From Antedon mediterranea (lineage: Eukaryota > Echinodermata > Crinoidea > Comatulida > Antedonidae): DNA of 64,000 nucleotides. Numbering within the stretch: position 1 is the stretch's first letter; every line of letters starts with the position of its first letter. A model generated the notes under the pieces. That model made no database searches. It saw only the letters and a program-made list of their open reading frames with translations, and was not told the DNA's origin. The DNA lies in contig NC_092672.1 in assembly GCF_964355755.1 (NCBI RefSeq), positions 18,906,501-18,970,500 of the forward strand, read 5' to 3'. A program made the position numbers and the translations under genes. This document shows positions 36,001 to 46,800 of this stretch, in pieces.

Positions 36001-39000
36001 TTGTAGTACCCTTTGGGTTTAAAAAACATTAATTTTGCCATGTTTCGAAATCTGCCGCGATTGATCTACGCTAATGTTTTTAAGACCTTAAAGTAGCATT
36101 TTATGACCTGTAGTAGCCCTACCTAGTTGTTGTCTCAGCCTACATGTAAAATTACAAAATCAGCAAGGATACTAGGCCAAGGCCCTTTAGGCTTACTAGT
36201 ATAGTAAACCCTATGATTTGCCGACATTGATATAGGCCTAGGTAGGCCTATTGGTAGGCTAATCTTAAGTGTAGTAGCTACGTGTAATCATAATAATAAT
36301 AATAATACAGTAATAGAAAAGGTACTTTTATGCTTTGTTTGTTCATGGTTAAGTAATAAGTTTGCCTTGCGTCTACTTTTCAAAACGAAACGAGCCCTAG
36401 AGTAGTAGAGTCAGTGGTGACATATCGCAACTATACATAGCCAGCCATAATCCCGGATCAGGGATCACAGTTTTCATTCAATTAGGTCTGTTGATTAGAT
36501 GTGATGTGGATGACATAACCACTAGCCAATCACAAGGCACTACAATTTAAATATAATCACATCGATAATTATGAGATTTATGAAGAAACCACTGCTTAGC
36601 CATATATTAAAAACATGTTTGTTGTACTTGAAGACACGGTAACAACATGGTCAAATGCATAATTTAATATTCTATAGATTAACGCAATTTGTAATGGCAG
36701 AAGTGGAAGGCCAATATGATAATTCAAATATAAAAATTGTATATTTTATTAATATTACCAACTACTTAAAATTACCGGTCGTAAGAAAGTGAACATTCCA
36801 TAGTCCGATTGTGATGAAATTAAAACAGAATTGTTCAGCATAGGCAAGCGCATTGGAAAATCGTTTGATGTCACCGTCGATGCATATCCTTCTATTTCTT
36901 AATCCATGGTTAAATGTAACGATTATTCAGGTTTTTGTGTATGTAATTGACATATTTATGATTATGTTGTGTAGGTAATTGGAAGGAAGTGTTACTAACC
37001 CAAGTTGATGAAGCTGTTTTGCCAGCATTCTGGGGTGGAAAGGCTACAGATCCTGATGGCAATATGACATGTGCTAGCAAGGTACAGTTCAGTTGCAACT
37101 CATTGTAATTATGTGCGTTATTTCAGCTTACAACTACAGTACATACTTCTCCACTATTTTTTCATTTGTGTAAGTGGAGCCAATGAAGGAGCTCTCTCCT
37201 CTGTCCATGATAATGGTTTTGTGCAAGTATACCTGGGTAAACCCCTACTCATCTTGAAAAATGTACTAGGTTCTTTATAATGCACATAATAGATCTACAG
37301 TTTATAGTCCATATTTTAGAACAATAAAATCAGTTGCCTCTATTATGGCTATAGATTGCGTTTCACTGTTGGCGACTCACTCATTTACTTTTATGCACAA
37401 AAAAAGCTGCAAGTAGTATTAGGAAGTATTTTTGCGACAACCAATGACTGATGACCAACGTACGTTGCAGGGGTATTAGGATGTGTTTCCTCACTCCTCA
37501 CCTTGAGACAGTTTTGATGGTTTCTAGGTCCAGGTGATGACTGAAGATGCATCAATTGACCTGACCCAGTTATGTTTTCAGTTGTAAATTGAAAGCTCCT
37601 GCACTGCATCATAGTTGTATTTGAATTGTTTGCGATTCATACACTTCTATCATCACCACACTCTTTTTTTTTAGATTCAGATGGGTGGAGATGTTCCTAA
37701 GTCATATTACTTAAAGGATCGTGAACTTTCAAGCAAAAATTTAATTACCAAAGAAATATCTAGAGGATCTATGATTGAGCTGAAGTATAATGTGGCCAAA
37801 CCTGGAAGTGTTATCAGGTAGGTATCAATTGATGATCTAAACACAGTACATGTTCACATATGAAGAATGCCCCACTTCATACAACATTTAGTAAAGGTGG
37901 TGTTCTCATAATTTCGAGAACACCACCATCGGAATCAAACACATATTAAAACGTTTACGAATCCACAGTACTAAATATGTCATTGATAACTTTAAAACCT
38001 TAGGAAAACAGTCAAACTATGCTATACATGATAATATTCTCCTCTTTGCATCTACTGAAAAACCAATGATCTCACTTTGCAAAGAAAAAGAAAATATCGA
38101 GTAACTTATAGTAGTACTGTATTTCATTAATATAGTGGCACTATTTTATTCCTTTTTAACCCACACATCCTGCCAAAATTGAACTTCCATTGAAAATGAA
38201 ACATAGTCAAGCCTTGATCACCCCAAATTTGATCAAATCAAGGGTCAACTTTTTTTGTAAAGTAATTTTCCTGTCGCTACCTCTAATTAAAGTATAATAC
38301 ATTTGTGGTCAATTTAAACAAAATCAGCTAAAAAAAAAAACAACCATGTTTTTCTATTGATACTGGATTTTGGCAACATTACATTTAGGCATTATTATTT
38401 TGATCCTAAGAAAAACAAATGTTTGTTTCATCTGTTTACCAACCTTAGATATGAATTCAAAACACATGATCATGACATCGCATTTGGCATCAAACGTGTA
38501 GGTGCAGAAAATGAAAAAGTTGTTATACAGAAAACTCAACGTTACAATAGTCACATGGTGCCTGAAGATGGAGAGGTCATTCTGGATGAACCAGGACAAT
38601 GTAAGTTATTCAAAAATTACAGAATTAAATTCTGTTGTTGTCTATATTGTCTATTTTTGTGAAGGTCACTAATGATCAGCTTCGGCTGGATGGACCACCC
38701 TCGTAAAATATTGTTGAAATAAATAAAGTAAATTATTTAAAAGTAGAATCCTTATGTCGCTGTACTGCTAGTAATTTTCATCTTTCACCGAATCAAATTA
38801 TTTGTACCATTTCACGAATATAAAAATTCATTACATGTTTTATAACACACCTACTTTTAATGAAAGGCTATCAAGGCCTAAACCATTTGAGGAGGCAGCG
38901 CTCCAATTTTAGACATGGGGTACAATAACTATAGACGGCACACACTGATCAGTTAATAACAGCCTAGTGTGTGTGGTTGATTTACTGTGCAACAAAAATG

Positions 39001-39444
39001 AACGTGCGAAACAAAATTGCAGTACTTGATTTACATAACAAGGCACGATCCAGTGTGCTGCATCAAGTTTAGTTTTACTGTATATCATGTGACCCACAAT
39101 CGTCTAATCAATTGACAAGAATTCATGTAGGTGTGTTATAATAAAGCTTAACCCTTGTACTTAATAAATAAACTATGGTCAGTAAATTATAAATTTATTA
39201 ATTTGGGCATTCATAACCTGCCACCGAAATGACTACAATGACCTTCAAAAACAGGCTTAGAATATCTCTATAAACTTTTATGTTTATATTTTCAGATGTA
39301 GTCAAGTTTGATAACACATACAGTTGGACCAAAACCAAAACTGTCAGCTTCTTCATTGAATTGCTTGAGCCACATGATATTGACGAAGATCCTCAATATC
39401 AAGTTGATCCTGATAAAATTGAAAATCTATGTTTGTATGATTAA
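28923..39444 (+). CDS. SEC14L2: SEC14-like lipid-binding protein (CRAL-TRIO + GOLD), 12 exons
   Basis: Cytosolic SEC14-like protein of the TAP/supernatant protein factor type, which binds hydrophobic ligands (tocopherols, phospholipids, squalene in vertebrate members). Coding exons: 28923-28976, 29274-29343, 29708-29751, 32485-32547, 32675-32768, 33446-33540, 34610-34705, 35242-35386, 36975-37081, 37675-37817, 38449-38600, 39296-39444; 1212 nt, 403 aa, the same length as human SEC14L2. The N-terminus [12 protein letters not shown] matches the family's start. CRAL-TRIO N-region about 10-60 (LLRFLRARSFDL), CRAL-TRIO domain from about 78 ([52 protein letters not shown]), and a GOLD domain about 265-385 ([37 protein letters not shown]). 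Vertebrates have several paralogues, so the symbol means family membership, not strict orthology. Introns 3 and 6 carry minisatellites and intron 8 a transposon-like inverted repeat. The exon 5 donor (gtcgat) is weak. Confidence 0.95.
29445..29630 (-). repeat. tRNA-Glu-derived repeat, copy C (SEC14L intron 2)
   Basis: On the minus strand 29627-29555 is a tRNA-like sequence (gtcccagtggtctaatgttt ... ggtttgaatctcgtttgggg) with anticodon loop ATTTCAA, that is TTC (Glu). It is followed by the same body as the copies at 41380 and 44616 (cttttctcattgtcacagac, tatctttatcgttacaaatt) and preceded by the shared leader tttgaacaataccatgaaa. D-arm and T-arm bases are mutated, so this copy is not a working tRNA. 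Confidence 0.75.
30271..31889. repeat. 45-bp minisatellite, 36 units (SEC14L intron 3)
   Basis: Unit ctcactctaagatacagaca-g(c/t)acaactactgtagcacacccata, 45 bp, 36 contiguous copies by length. Variation is almost confined to one C/T site (cagcaca versus cagtaca) plus rare changes (actactatagc, aactgctg, cccttac), so units can be ordered like a bar code. It starts ~80 bp after a short (ttac)n run at 30166. Confidence 0.97.
32025..32290 (+). mobile_element. tRNA-headed SINE with LINE-type tail (SEC14L intron 3)
   Basis: The head gcatgtggcacagtgtgtta resembles a tRNA A-box. The body contains ggcaagacactttacttacg, ctccacccaggtgtgcaaat and gagtaccttgtaagg, a segment I recognise as common in deuterostome SINEs. 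The end is tatgtacagcgcttaataaa followed by att-type repeats. It is degenerate and non-coding. Family name uncertain. Confidence 0.6.
32831..32980. mobile_element. MITE, GGTTCCCACTAG family, copy 3 (SEC14L intron 5)
   Basis: gcttgtttctcactagagac at the left and gtctctagtggaaaccaaac at the right are near-perfect inverted repeats, extended by acaatgcaatgatgta versus tacgtcattgcgttgc. The interior carries accaatgaca and gattggtca, as in the copy at 18155. About 150 bp. A (ta)n run of about 45 bases follows directly. Confidence 0.72.
32985..33031. repeat. (TA)n microsatellite
   Basis: An uninterrupted tatata run of about 46 bases immediately downstream of the MITE copy at 32831-32980. Confidence 0.9.
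33624..34454. repeat. 42-bp minisatellite split by a LINE insertion (SEC14L intron 6)
   Basis: Unit tgaatcactttgtgtcttaa-ccagactccctgcaacttgccc, 42 bp: seven complete copies at 33624-33917 and an eighth broken at 33928 and resumed at 34421-34454. Because 42 is a multiple of three, the minus strand shows an artefactual open frame repeating [14 protein letters not shown]; it is not a gene. The interrupting insert is listed separately. Confidence 0.92.
33929..34424 (-). mobile_element. LINE 3' end inserted into the 42-bp minisatellite
   Basis: Minus-oriented: a frame at 34160-34414 encodes the zinc-knuckle end of a LINE ORF2 ([20 protein letters not shown]), followed by a ~230-bp 3' UTR and a tail of aaat repeats (complement of 33929-33950). 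The satellite tetramer CTTT is present on both sides (33925-33928 and 34421-34424), a short target-site duplication. The element is strongly 5'-truncated, as usual for target-primed insertion. Confidence 0.85.
35674..36911. mobile_element. Transposon-like unit with 33-bp inverted repeats (SEC14L intron 8)
   Basis: The arm at 35674-35706 (aatcatggattaaggaatag...) and that at 36879-36911 are reverse complements with two mismatches in 33, and weaker similarity extends about 25 bases inward. Between lie ~1.2 kb of AT-rich sequence with several taggccta motifs. A 71-codon frame at 35515-35730 overlaps the left arm and is unrecognised. The true ends may be further out; I did not find a target-site duplication. 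Confidence 0.5.
38389..38448 (+). other. Optional in-frame 5' extension of SEC14L exon 11
   Basis: Two acceptors precede exon 11: catttag|GC at 38389 and aaccttag|AT at 38449, exactly 60 bases apart and in the same frame with no stop between. The family alignment (IRYEF following GSV) supports the downstream site. The upstream one would add 20 residues, [10 protein letters not shown] onward, inside the GOLD domain. Confidence 0.5.
38841..39140. mobile_element. MITE-like element with 14-bp perfect TIRs (SEC14L intron 11)
   Basis: tataacacacctac at 38841-38854 is the exact reverse complement of gtaggtgtgttata at 39127-39140. The 300-bp interval has no coding capacity. The ends begin with TATA, so a TA target site (Tc1/mariner-like) is possible. 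Confidence 0.5.
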
Positions 39445-41129
39445 CTTATAGATTTATAAAGGTACTGTACATCATCATGTCAAGTATCTAATCTAGACCC
39501 TTTTACATTAACATATAGGGCAAGTCACGCTTTGTGAAATATATAAACTGAAGAGAAGGAATATATTGTATTGTCCTCCTGAAAAAAATTATTTTTTTGT
39601 TTATTTGGTTTGTTGATTATGCCATTTCACTTAATAGTTGGATTTAATTAAAATCGATCAAAACAAAAATTATTTTCCTGGAAAAACTGTAATTCAATTA
39701 AAAAAAAAAATCAAATGAATCATTGATATTTTTTTTAAAAGTGAAATCATTAATTTATATCGTTTTTTTCTCCTATGGAAGTGAATAACTTCATTAAAAC
39801 TGCTCAAAGGCCTATACAAAGTCTGATTCTATTAAACTTTCTTTTTCATGTTTTTGGAGGACAATACATCTTTAAATCAGTATTGAAAAAAGGGCCGAAT
39901 TATGCATACGAATGGCTGATAAGAACTAAGAATTCTATCTACTATGGCCTTGGAATTTGTAAATGTTGGTGTTTCTGACATGTTCCATGTAAAGTGTACA
40001 CCTTGTTTGGAAATTAATAATTGAAAATAATTGTTGTGCTTCTATTTGACCAGTATTAAATCAACAACACTTTTATGATTCCGAATATATAAATACATTT
40101 TATTGATAGGTTACTGTAAATCTTTTTAATAATTTTATTAGTAATGAATACTTGCCAAGAAATTGCAATATAATAATATCAATGTAATTATACAGTATGT
40201 TAAATTGTTATGAATAATTAGTTATTTAAGATACTTTTGAAGAGTAAATTTTGGAAATGATTTTTCTGTTTTGCAATCCAATGCAACATTTTGTGCCATC
40301 TCAGCTTAGTGCAACATTATGTAGTACTATATGTACAGTTACTATTATAACTATTATATACAGAATCAATTAATTCCACTTTATATTGCAGTTTTGTCCA
40401 AAACATATTCCATCCTAACTAAAGTTGGATAACACAGAACTGAAACCAACTCAAATAAAAATATCTCAACTTTGTTAATAGTAAGCATTCCAAGCAACTC
40501 ACCATTACTGACTGCACAGTTGTCAACTTTGTTAATAGTAAGCATTCCAAGCAACTCACCACTACTGACTGCACAGTTCTGAAAAATATGTCGACATAAG
40601 CGCAGTTTATTTGAGTTGAACATGCTCTAAATTTCTGAAACTGGAAAGAGCTAAATGCAACTGAAAGATTGTGTTATGTATGGGTAAAATTGCAACTAGT
40701 TTTGGTTAGTTGCACGTTGACATATAAATGAAATTATATCAAATGGAAAAAATGTAATTGATATTATTGCTTATTTCACAGTGACAGGTGCAGACATTTA
40801 AATTTCTTTTTTATTTGTTTTTGTGTGTTTTTTTTTTAATTTTGCTAACAACAATGAGTTGTGTCATGATTACCCACCCAGCATTTTTTTTTTTAGAAAC
40901 TTGAGTTTGAATATGGTGCAATTTATCAATCTATTTTAGAATAATACATTCATTTTTTATATGAATTAGAGCATTAGTAAATATTTTATGGTTGAAATTT
41001 TATATTGTATAATATATGAATTGCAAAGCATGATGGGTGCTGAATATAAAGTATAATTAATAGGTATGGTGAAAATTGTGCAATGAATAATATGATTATT
41101 AGAAATATATATATATATATATATATCTT

Positions 41130-41560
41130 TATCGTTTCAAATTAATTAATTAAATTTCAGTATATCACCAGGCGGTTTAGAATTAATGTTCTTTGCCTGA
41201 TTTGTTTATATATATAAAAGTATCTCTTCGGAGATCCCGCCTCGTGAATAAAAATACTGAAAGTATCAATTTGATCTCTGTTGCGCGTGCGTACAACTGA
41301 GGACTAGTGCTGTTCCGCCGTACCACGCCGAGAGTGTTAAAGAGTCGTTATCCGATCGAGTTCGAAAAATACCATGAAAGCCCCAGTGGTCTAATGGTTA
41401 GGACATCTGCATATCAAGCAGGCGGTCCGAGTTCGAGTCTCGGTTGGGGCGACTTTTTCTCATTCTCACAGATTTCCTCATCTTTATCGTTTCAAATTAA
41501 TTAATTAAATTTCAGTATATCACCGGGCGGTTTAGAATTAATGTTCTTTGCCTGATTTTA
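41130..41560 (+). repeat. tRNA-Glu-derived repeat, copy A
   Basis: Order: body (ctttatcgtttcaaattaat ... ggcggtttagaattaatgtt), spacer (cgtgcgtacaactgaggact ... gtgctgttccgccgtaccac), leader (ataccatgaaa), tRNA-like sequence, then the body again. The body and leader are shared with the copies at 44540-44990 and 29445-29630, so this is a repeat family rather than an isolated tRNA gene. Confidence 0.75.
41380..41451 (+). tRNA. tRNA-Glu-like gene with altered anticodon ATC
   Basis: 72 nt folding as a full cloverleaf: acceptor GCCCCAG/TTGGGGC, D-stem GTCT/GGAC, anticodon stem TCTGC/GCAGG with loop ATATCAA, T-stem CCGAG/CTCGG with loop TTCGAGT, discriminator G. A Pol III terminator TTTTT follows at 41454-41458. 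The D-arm (gtctaatggttaggac) resembles tRNA-Glu, and a related copy (29555-29627) has TTC. Anticodon AUC would read GAU (Asp); A34 is often converted to inosine, which would make it miscode. It is more likely the head of a retroposon, or a tRNA pseudogene, than a decoding tRNA, but it is structurally intact. Confidence 0.6.
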
Positions 41561-42598
41561 TATATCAATATATTAGTAGTAATAATTAGTAGTATTAGTT
41601 AGTATAGAGTAATTATTTGTAATGTTGATTTTGTTAGGGGTTGAAGGGTGCTAAACTTAAATTATTTTATATTTAATAGGTTTGTGATTAAATAATTATT
41701 AATTAGTGGAAATTTGCAATGATTATTGATATTTTTAAAACAATTGATGAATGTTATAACAAGTTAATAAGTAATTATAGCTTATGCATGATGGGTGCTG
41801 AGCATATGAATTAATTTATAATAAAGTGCGGCTTTTATTAATAACCTTGAATGTTAAGAAAACATAGACCGAATATGATAATGTTATGTTTAAAGTTAAT
41901 CCATGTCTTACAGATAACAATTGTCTTTTACTGTGTCAGGGATGTACGTTTAAAACATTATGTAACCTATCTGAAATAGAATTTTTACATACAGTTTCTT
42001 CAAAGTACTTCCCATAATAGGTTTTCCCCAAAATGTTGTTAATTGTTACAATGACTTTTGACAGTTTTATCGTATAAACCATGTTCTGAAATTTTAGTTT
42101 AATTTTGATTGAATAATTATTATGAAGTAATATATTTTGTGCCAAAATCTAGCAATATTAAATAAAAATTGTTTGAACAGTGATTAAATGAAATACATAT
42201 ACATTGATTTCTTTACAATTGTTAGTATGCTGTAGAATGGTTTCATTTAGTAGTGGCAGAATTGTGATGCTACGGTTGTGGGTGTAACGGATCAGGATTT
42301 CTAAAATACAGGTGCACCAAAAAATAGATAGATAGATACCTACTATAGAGCGCGCATGTTGTCATAACGCGAATAAATTAATTAGTTAAAAAAACCTTCC
42401 CAGTACAATTGCGCATTTTTATTTAGACGCTATTTTAGGCGCAGTGCTGTTCCTATTGGATTCGAGAGGGTGGGAAATGTCATACTGATAAACCTTTCCA
42501 ATACAATTCTGGTCATTGAGTACATGTGAAGCAGTAATAATATTCGTAATAATGTTTGTAATCAACAACCACATTCCTACAAACTCTCTTAGATAGAA

Positions 42599-43328
42599 GA
42601 CGCGTAGGCCTACATTATACGGCACAGATGCACATACTGTTGACGCGTAGGCCTACATTATACGGAACAGATGCACATACTGTTGACGCGTAGGCCTACA
42701 TTATACGGCACAGATGCACATACTGTTGACGCGTAGGCCTACATTATACGGAACAGATGCACATACTGTTGACGCGTAGGCCTACATTATACGGAACAGA
42801 TGCACATACTGTTGACGCGTAGGCCTACATTATACGGAACAGATGCACATACTGTTGACGCGTAGGCCTACATTATACGGCACAGATGCACATACTGTTG
42901 ACGCGTAGGCCTACATTATACGGCACAGATGCACATACTGTTGACGCGTAGGCCTACATTATACGGCACAGATGCACATACTGTTGACGCGTAGGCCTAC
43001 ATTATACGGCACAGATGCACATACTGTTGACGCGTAGGCCTACATTATACGGAACAGATGCACATACTGTTGACGCGTAGGCCTACATTATACGGCACAG
43101 ATGCACATACTGTTGACGCGTAGGCCTACATTATACGGCACAGATGCACATACTGTTGACGCGTAGGCCTACATTATACGGCACAGATGCACATACTGTT
43201 GACGCGTAGGCCTACATTATACGGCACAGATGCACATACTGTTGACGCGTAGGCCTACATTATACGGCACAGATGCACATACTGTTGACGCGTAGCCTAC
43301 ATTATACGGCACAGATGCACATACTGTT
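42599..43328. repeat. 43-bp minisatellite, 17 units
   Basis: Unit gacgcgtaggcctacattat-acggcacagatgcacatactgtt, 43 bp, 17 copies (one with a single-base deletion, total 730 bp). Variation is nearly limited to ggcacag/ggaacag. Every unit has an MluI-type acgcgt and the palindrome taggccta. It lies 520 bp upstream of the GGT start codon. Confidence 0.97.
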
Positions 43329-43847
43329 TACTTTAATATATTAGTACTTTTATTTTATTTGATTTGGTTCAACTTTCTATTGTTTTAAGGGGTTTTATAA
43401 TTAATGTAATAATTATAATAATAACCTGTATTTATAAAACGGCTAATTTTATTCAAACACGTAAGTAGTTTCTTGTCAACCATTTAAATATAATTTAAAA
43501 TTTCGCAGATTTTAATATTATACTATCTATATATAGATTTTTCTTCACTTCACAGTTTAATTTAGTCTGTCTCACCATAATCTTCAGTATAGAACAAGTA
43601 ATTCATATACATTCAACAAGAACAACTACCTTTATATTTTATTATTAACGTAACGCCGTAAATGATAAATATTAAAACAGAAGGGCGCCTTCATGTTCCA
43701 AATTATGTACAGTATTCTACGTTTACTCTTGGTTATATAGCCTATGTACTTATTAACAGAACACCTTCAAAAACTAACAATCAGTTCCTAGTGTTTAAGG
43801 ATATACTTTGAATGGGACAATAGATCAAAAGAAATAGTTCCTCGAGC

Positions 43848-46800
43848 ATGGGGAAAGACATAGCCAACGAGACTGGCGACGGAGATAATAAGTAAGTTTG
43901 TTTATTTCCATTTGTACAAATTTGTATTGGTATATTATTAGGCCTTAAATAGAGAATGATGTCGATACTTGAAGCTTATTCGTGACATGGCCCGCCTCAA
44001 TAGAAAGTCCGAGTGGAAGTTATTATGGTTTATTCAAATAAAGGCTAAATATATGGTTAAAATCATATATAAAGTTGAAAAGCATAAAAAAAAATACATT
44101 ACATGGTATATGATGTAAATATACATTTTAAACGGATAGGCCTAAAACAAATATTATTTTGCGACTACTTTTGTACAATATTGGGAGGTGAAGATTTAAC
44201 CAAAAATAAACACATAAATCCAAACAGCTATTCTTTAATCAAATTCCACTTCTTGTATCACATGTTGTCAGTGATTTAAATTCAAATAATCTTTATTATT
44301 GCAATCAGTAAACAACACACTGTACATAAAAAGATATTAACGTAGAAAAATAGGTAGCCATGGCCCGCACAATAATCATTTGTATACAATCAAAAATAAT
44401 TATTAACATTATCACTTGTGTCAATGGCAGCCATAATCTGACTTGTGTGATTCATTACCCGCCAGCAAATAAAATCTAAAAAATATTATTATGATATAAT
44501 TATATTCAAAGTCATATACACAGACCTTTATATAATAATATAGTGCTGTTCCGCCGTACCCCGCCGAGAATGTGAAAGAGTCGCTATCCAATCGAGTTTG
44601 AACAATACCATGAAAGCCCCAGTGGTCTAATGGTTAGGACAGCTGCATATCAAGTAGATATGTTCGAATCTCGGGTTTTCTCATTCTCACAGATTTCCTC
44701 ATCTTTATCGTTTCAAATGAATTAATTAATTAAATTTCAGTACATCACCGGGCGGTTTAGAATTAATGTTCTATGCCTGATGTGTTTATATATATAAAAG
44801 TATCTCTTTGGAGTTCCCGCTTCGTGAATAAAATACTGAAAGATGAGGGCATATCAATTTGATCTCTGGTGCGCGTGCGTACAATTGAGCGACTAGTTCT
44901 GTATCAAGCAGAAGGTCCGGGTTCGAGTCTCGGTTGGGTCGACTTTTTCTCATTCTTACAGATTTCCGTATCTTATCGTTTCAAATATATATTTGGTTCT
45001 GCCACTGTTGCTATGGACATCACATTTTATGAAAAGGAGTCCTTACTTAGACCATATGTGACTGATCTCCATTCATACACAGGACTCCACGGACTTCATC
45101 CGGAAATTAACCAAATTCAAAATTTACCTAATGATTCTGTTAGTTCTGGCTACATTAGATGATTTATCGTTGTTTACTATCCGAAGAAGGAGCCGACGTA
45201 TGTATTTTAAATTAGAAACAAATTCCAGTCAAAACGCCTACTAAAGCTCATGTACGAGAACTGGTCATGTTAATTTTAACCAACAACAATTTTGTTTTTG
45301 GAAATGACCATTACCTTCAAATCTTTTGCAAATTTATTTATGGGACAATTTGTGGCCAATTTTCTGTCCCTCTAACCCAATAAACCACTTGTTTGGTTTA
45401 GATACATTGACGACATCTTCATGATCTGGACCCATGGTGAAGATAATTTGGAATCTTTTCTTCTTAATATTAATTCAGCCCACTCAACTATCAAATTTAC
45501 AGCTACTAAATCCACTAGTAGGCAGTAGCGTTAATTTTTTGGACACTATAGTGACCATAGCAAATGGTACACTCAAACTGACCTATTCCGTAAACCCACG
45601 GATAAAAATATGTACCTGCTCCCTAGCAGTTGTCATCCCCGACACTGTATTAAAAACATATCGTACAGTCAAGAATTACGTATCAGACGTATCTGTTCTT
45701 CAGATTTAGATCTTCAGAATCGTACCGAAGAACTAACCGGACATCTCCGGAATAGAAATTACAAGAAGAAATACATCAAAACTACTATAAAGAAAGCAAG
45801 ATATTCCTCGACGTACAAACCACGTCAGCCAAATTCGACCAGAGTGCCATTGGTCACAACCTATCACCCTAGGTTGCCTCCATTACGGGCTATTATTGAG
45901 AAACATATGCCCATTCTACAGTCCACAGAACGTCTCAGGACTGTTTTTCCGGAACCACCCATTATTGCATTTCGTAGACCTCCAAACCTTCGTGATATAT
46001 TAGTCAGATCCAAATTTAAGAGTGAAATTAACTCTCATGACAGCCACAATTTGAGCAGTCGCCTTTGCGGCAAATCTTGCAAAACATGTTAATTGGTTGA
46101 TTCTACTGAAAAATTTAACAGTAACCAAACTGGCCGCATTTTTCGGACAGGACAATCTACAAAAAAATGTCATTTATCTCATATAATGTAATATTTGTGG
46201 TAAACAGTACGTCGAGGAAACAAAAAACACTCTCCGTATAATAATGACACAACACAGATCAGCTAGCAAAACATTAAAGTTTGATCAACCTGTAGCCGAA
46301 CATTTTAATTCAGCTGGTCACTCGATTGTAAATTTCAGAGTTATTGTAATAGACCACGATGTAAAATGGAGCGACAAAACTCGCAAAGACAAAGAAAACC
46401 ACTGCGTATTACTACTTAAAACCACAAAACCTTTTGGACTTAACATTAGGAACATACTCCCAGATCGGTAAAATTATTCCATTGACTACCAACATTTAAG
46501 TTTCAATATTAACCACCATTTTAGCTGTTTTTAGTTCCATTCCAAAATTGTTTATATCTCTACCAAGCTACCTACTTTGTTTTCTATTTTTATTCAGATT
46601 CCACCCTGTCACCCTTTGTTGTATTTCTTTTATTCCTGTCCACCCAGACAGCACTTGCCAGTTCTTATACTATGACTTTATCCAAATTCCTTCACTTGCA
46701 CTGATGAAGGGCTAGTGTTGCCCGAAAGCTCTGCCTAACTTTTCTGGCTGTTTTACTTTAACTTAGTTTCTTGCTTTTGTGTATCTCCATTGAGATCCAG

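Larger units (their letters stand above)
39445..43847. other. Intergenic region between the SEC14-like gene and GGT
   Basis: The beginning is probably the 3' UTR of the SEC14-like gene; the nearest clear AATAAA is at 40454-40459. It contains a 57-bp direct duplication (from 40467 and 40524), a (ta)n run near 41107, the tRNA-Glu-like repeat unit (41130-41560), a degenerate 'tttccaatacaattctggtc' repeat near 42485 and the 43-bp satellite. No other exon was recognised. Confidence 0.55.

Noticed and set aside
37391-37612. A 73-codon minus-strand frame in SEC14L intron 9 ([18 protein letters not shown])
   Set aside because: It looks mildly protein-like and could be a repeat fragment, but I could not tie it to any family or extend it.
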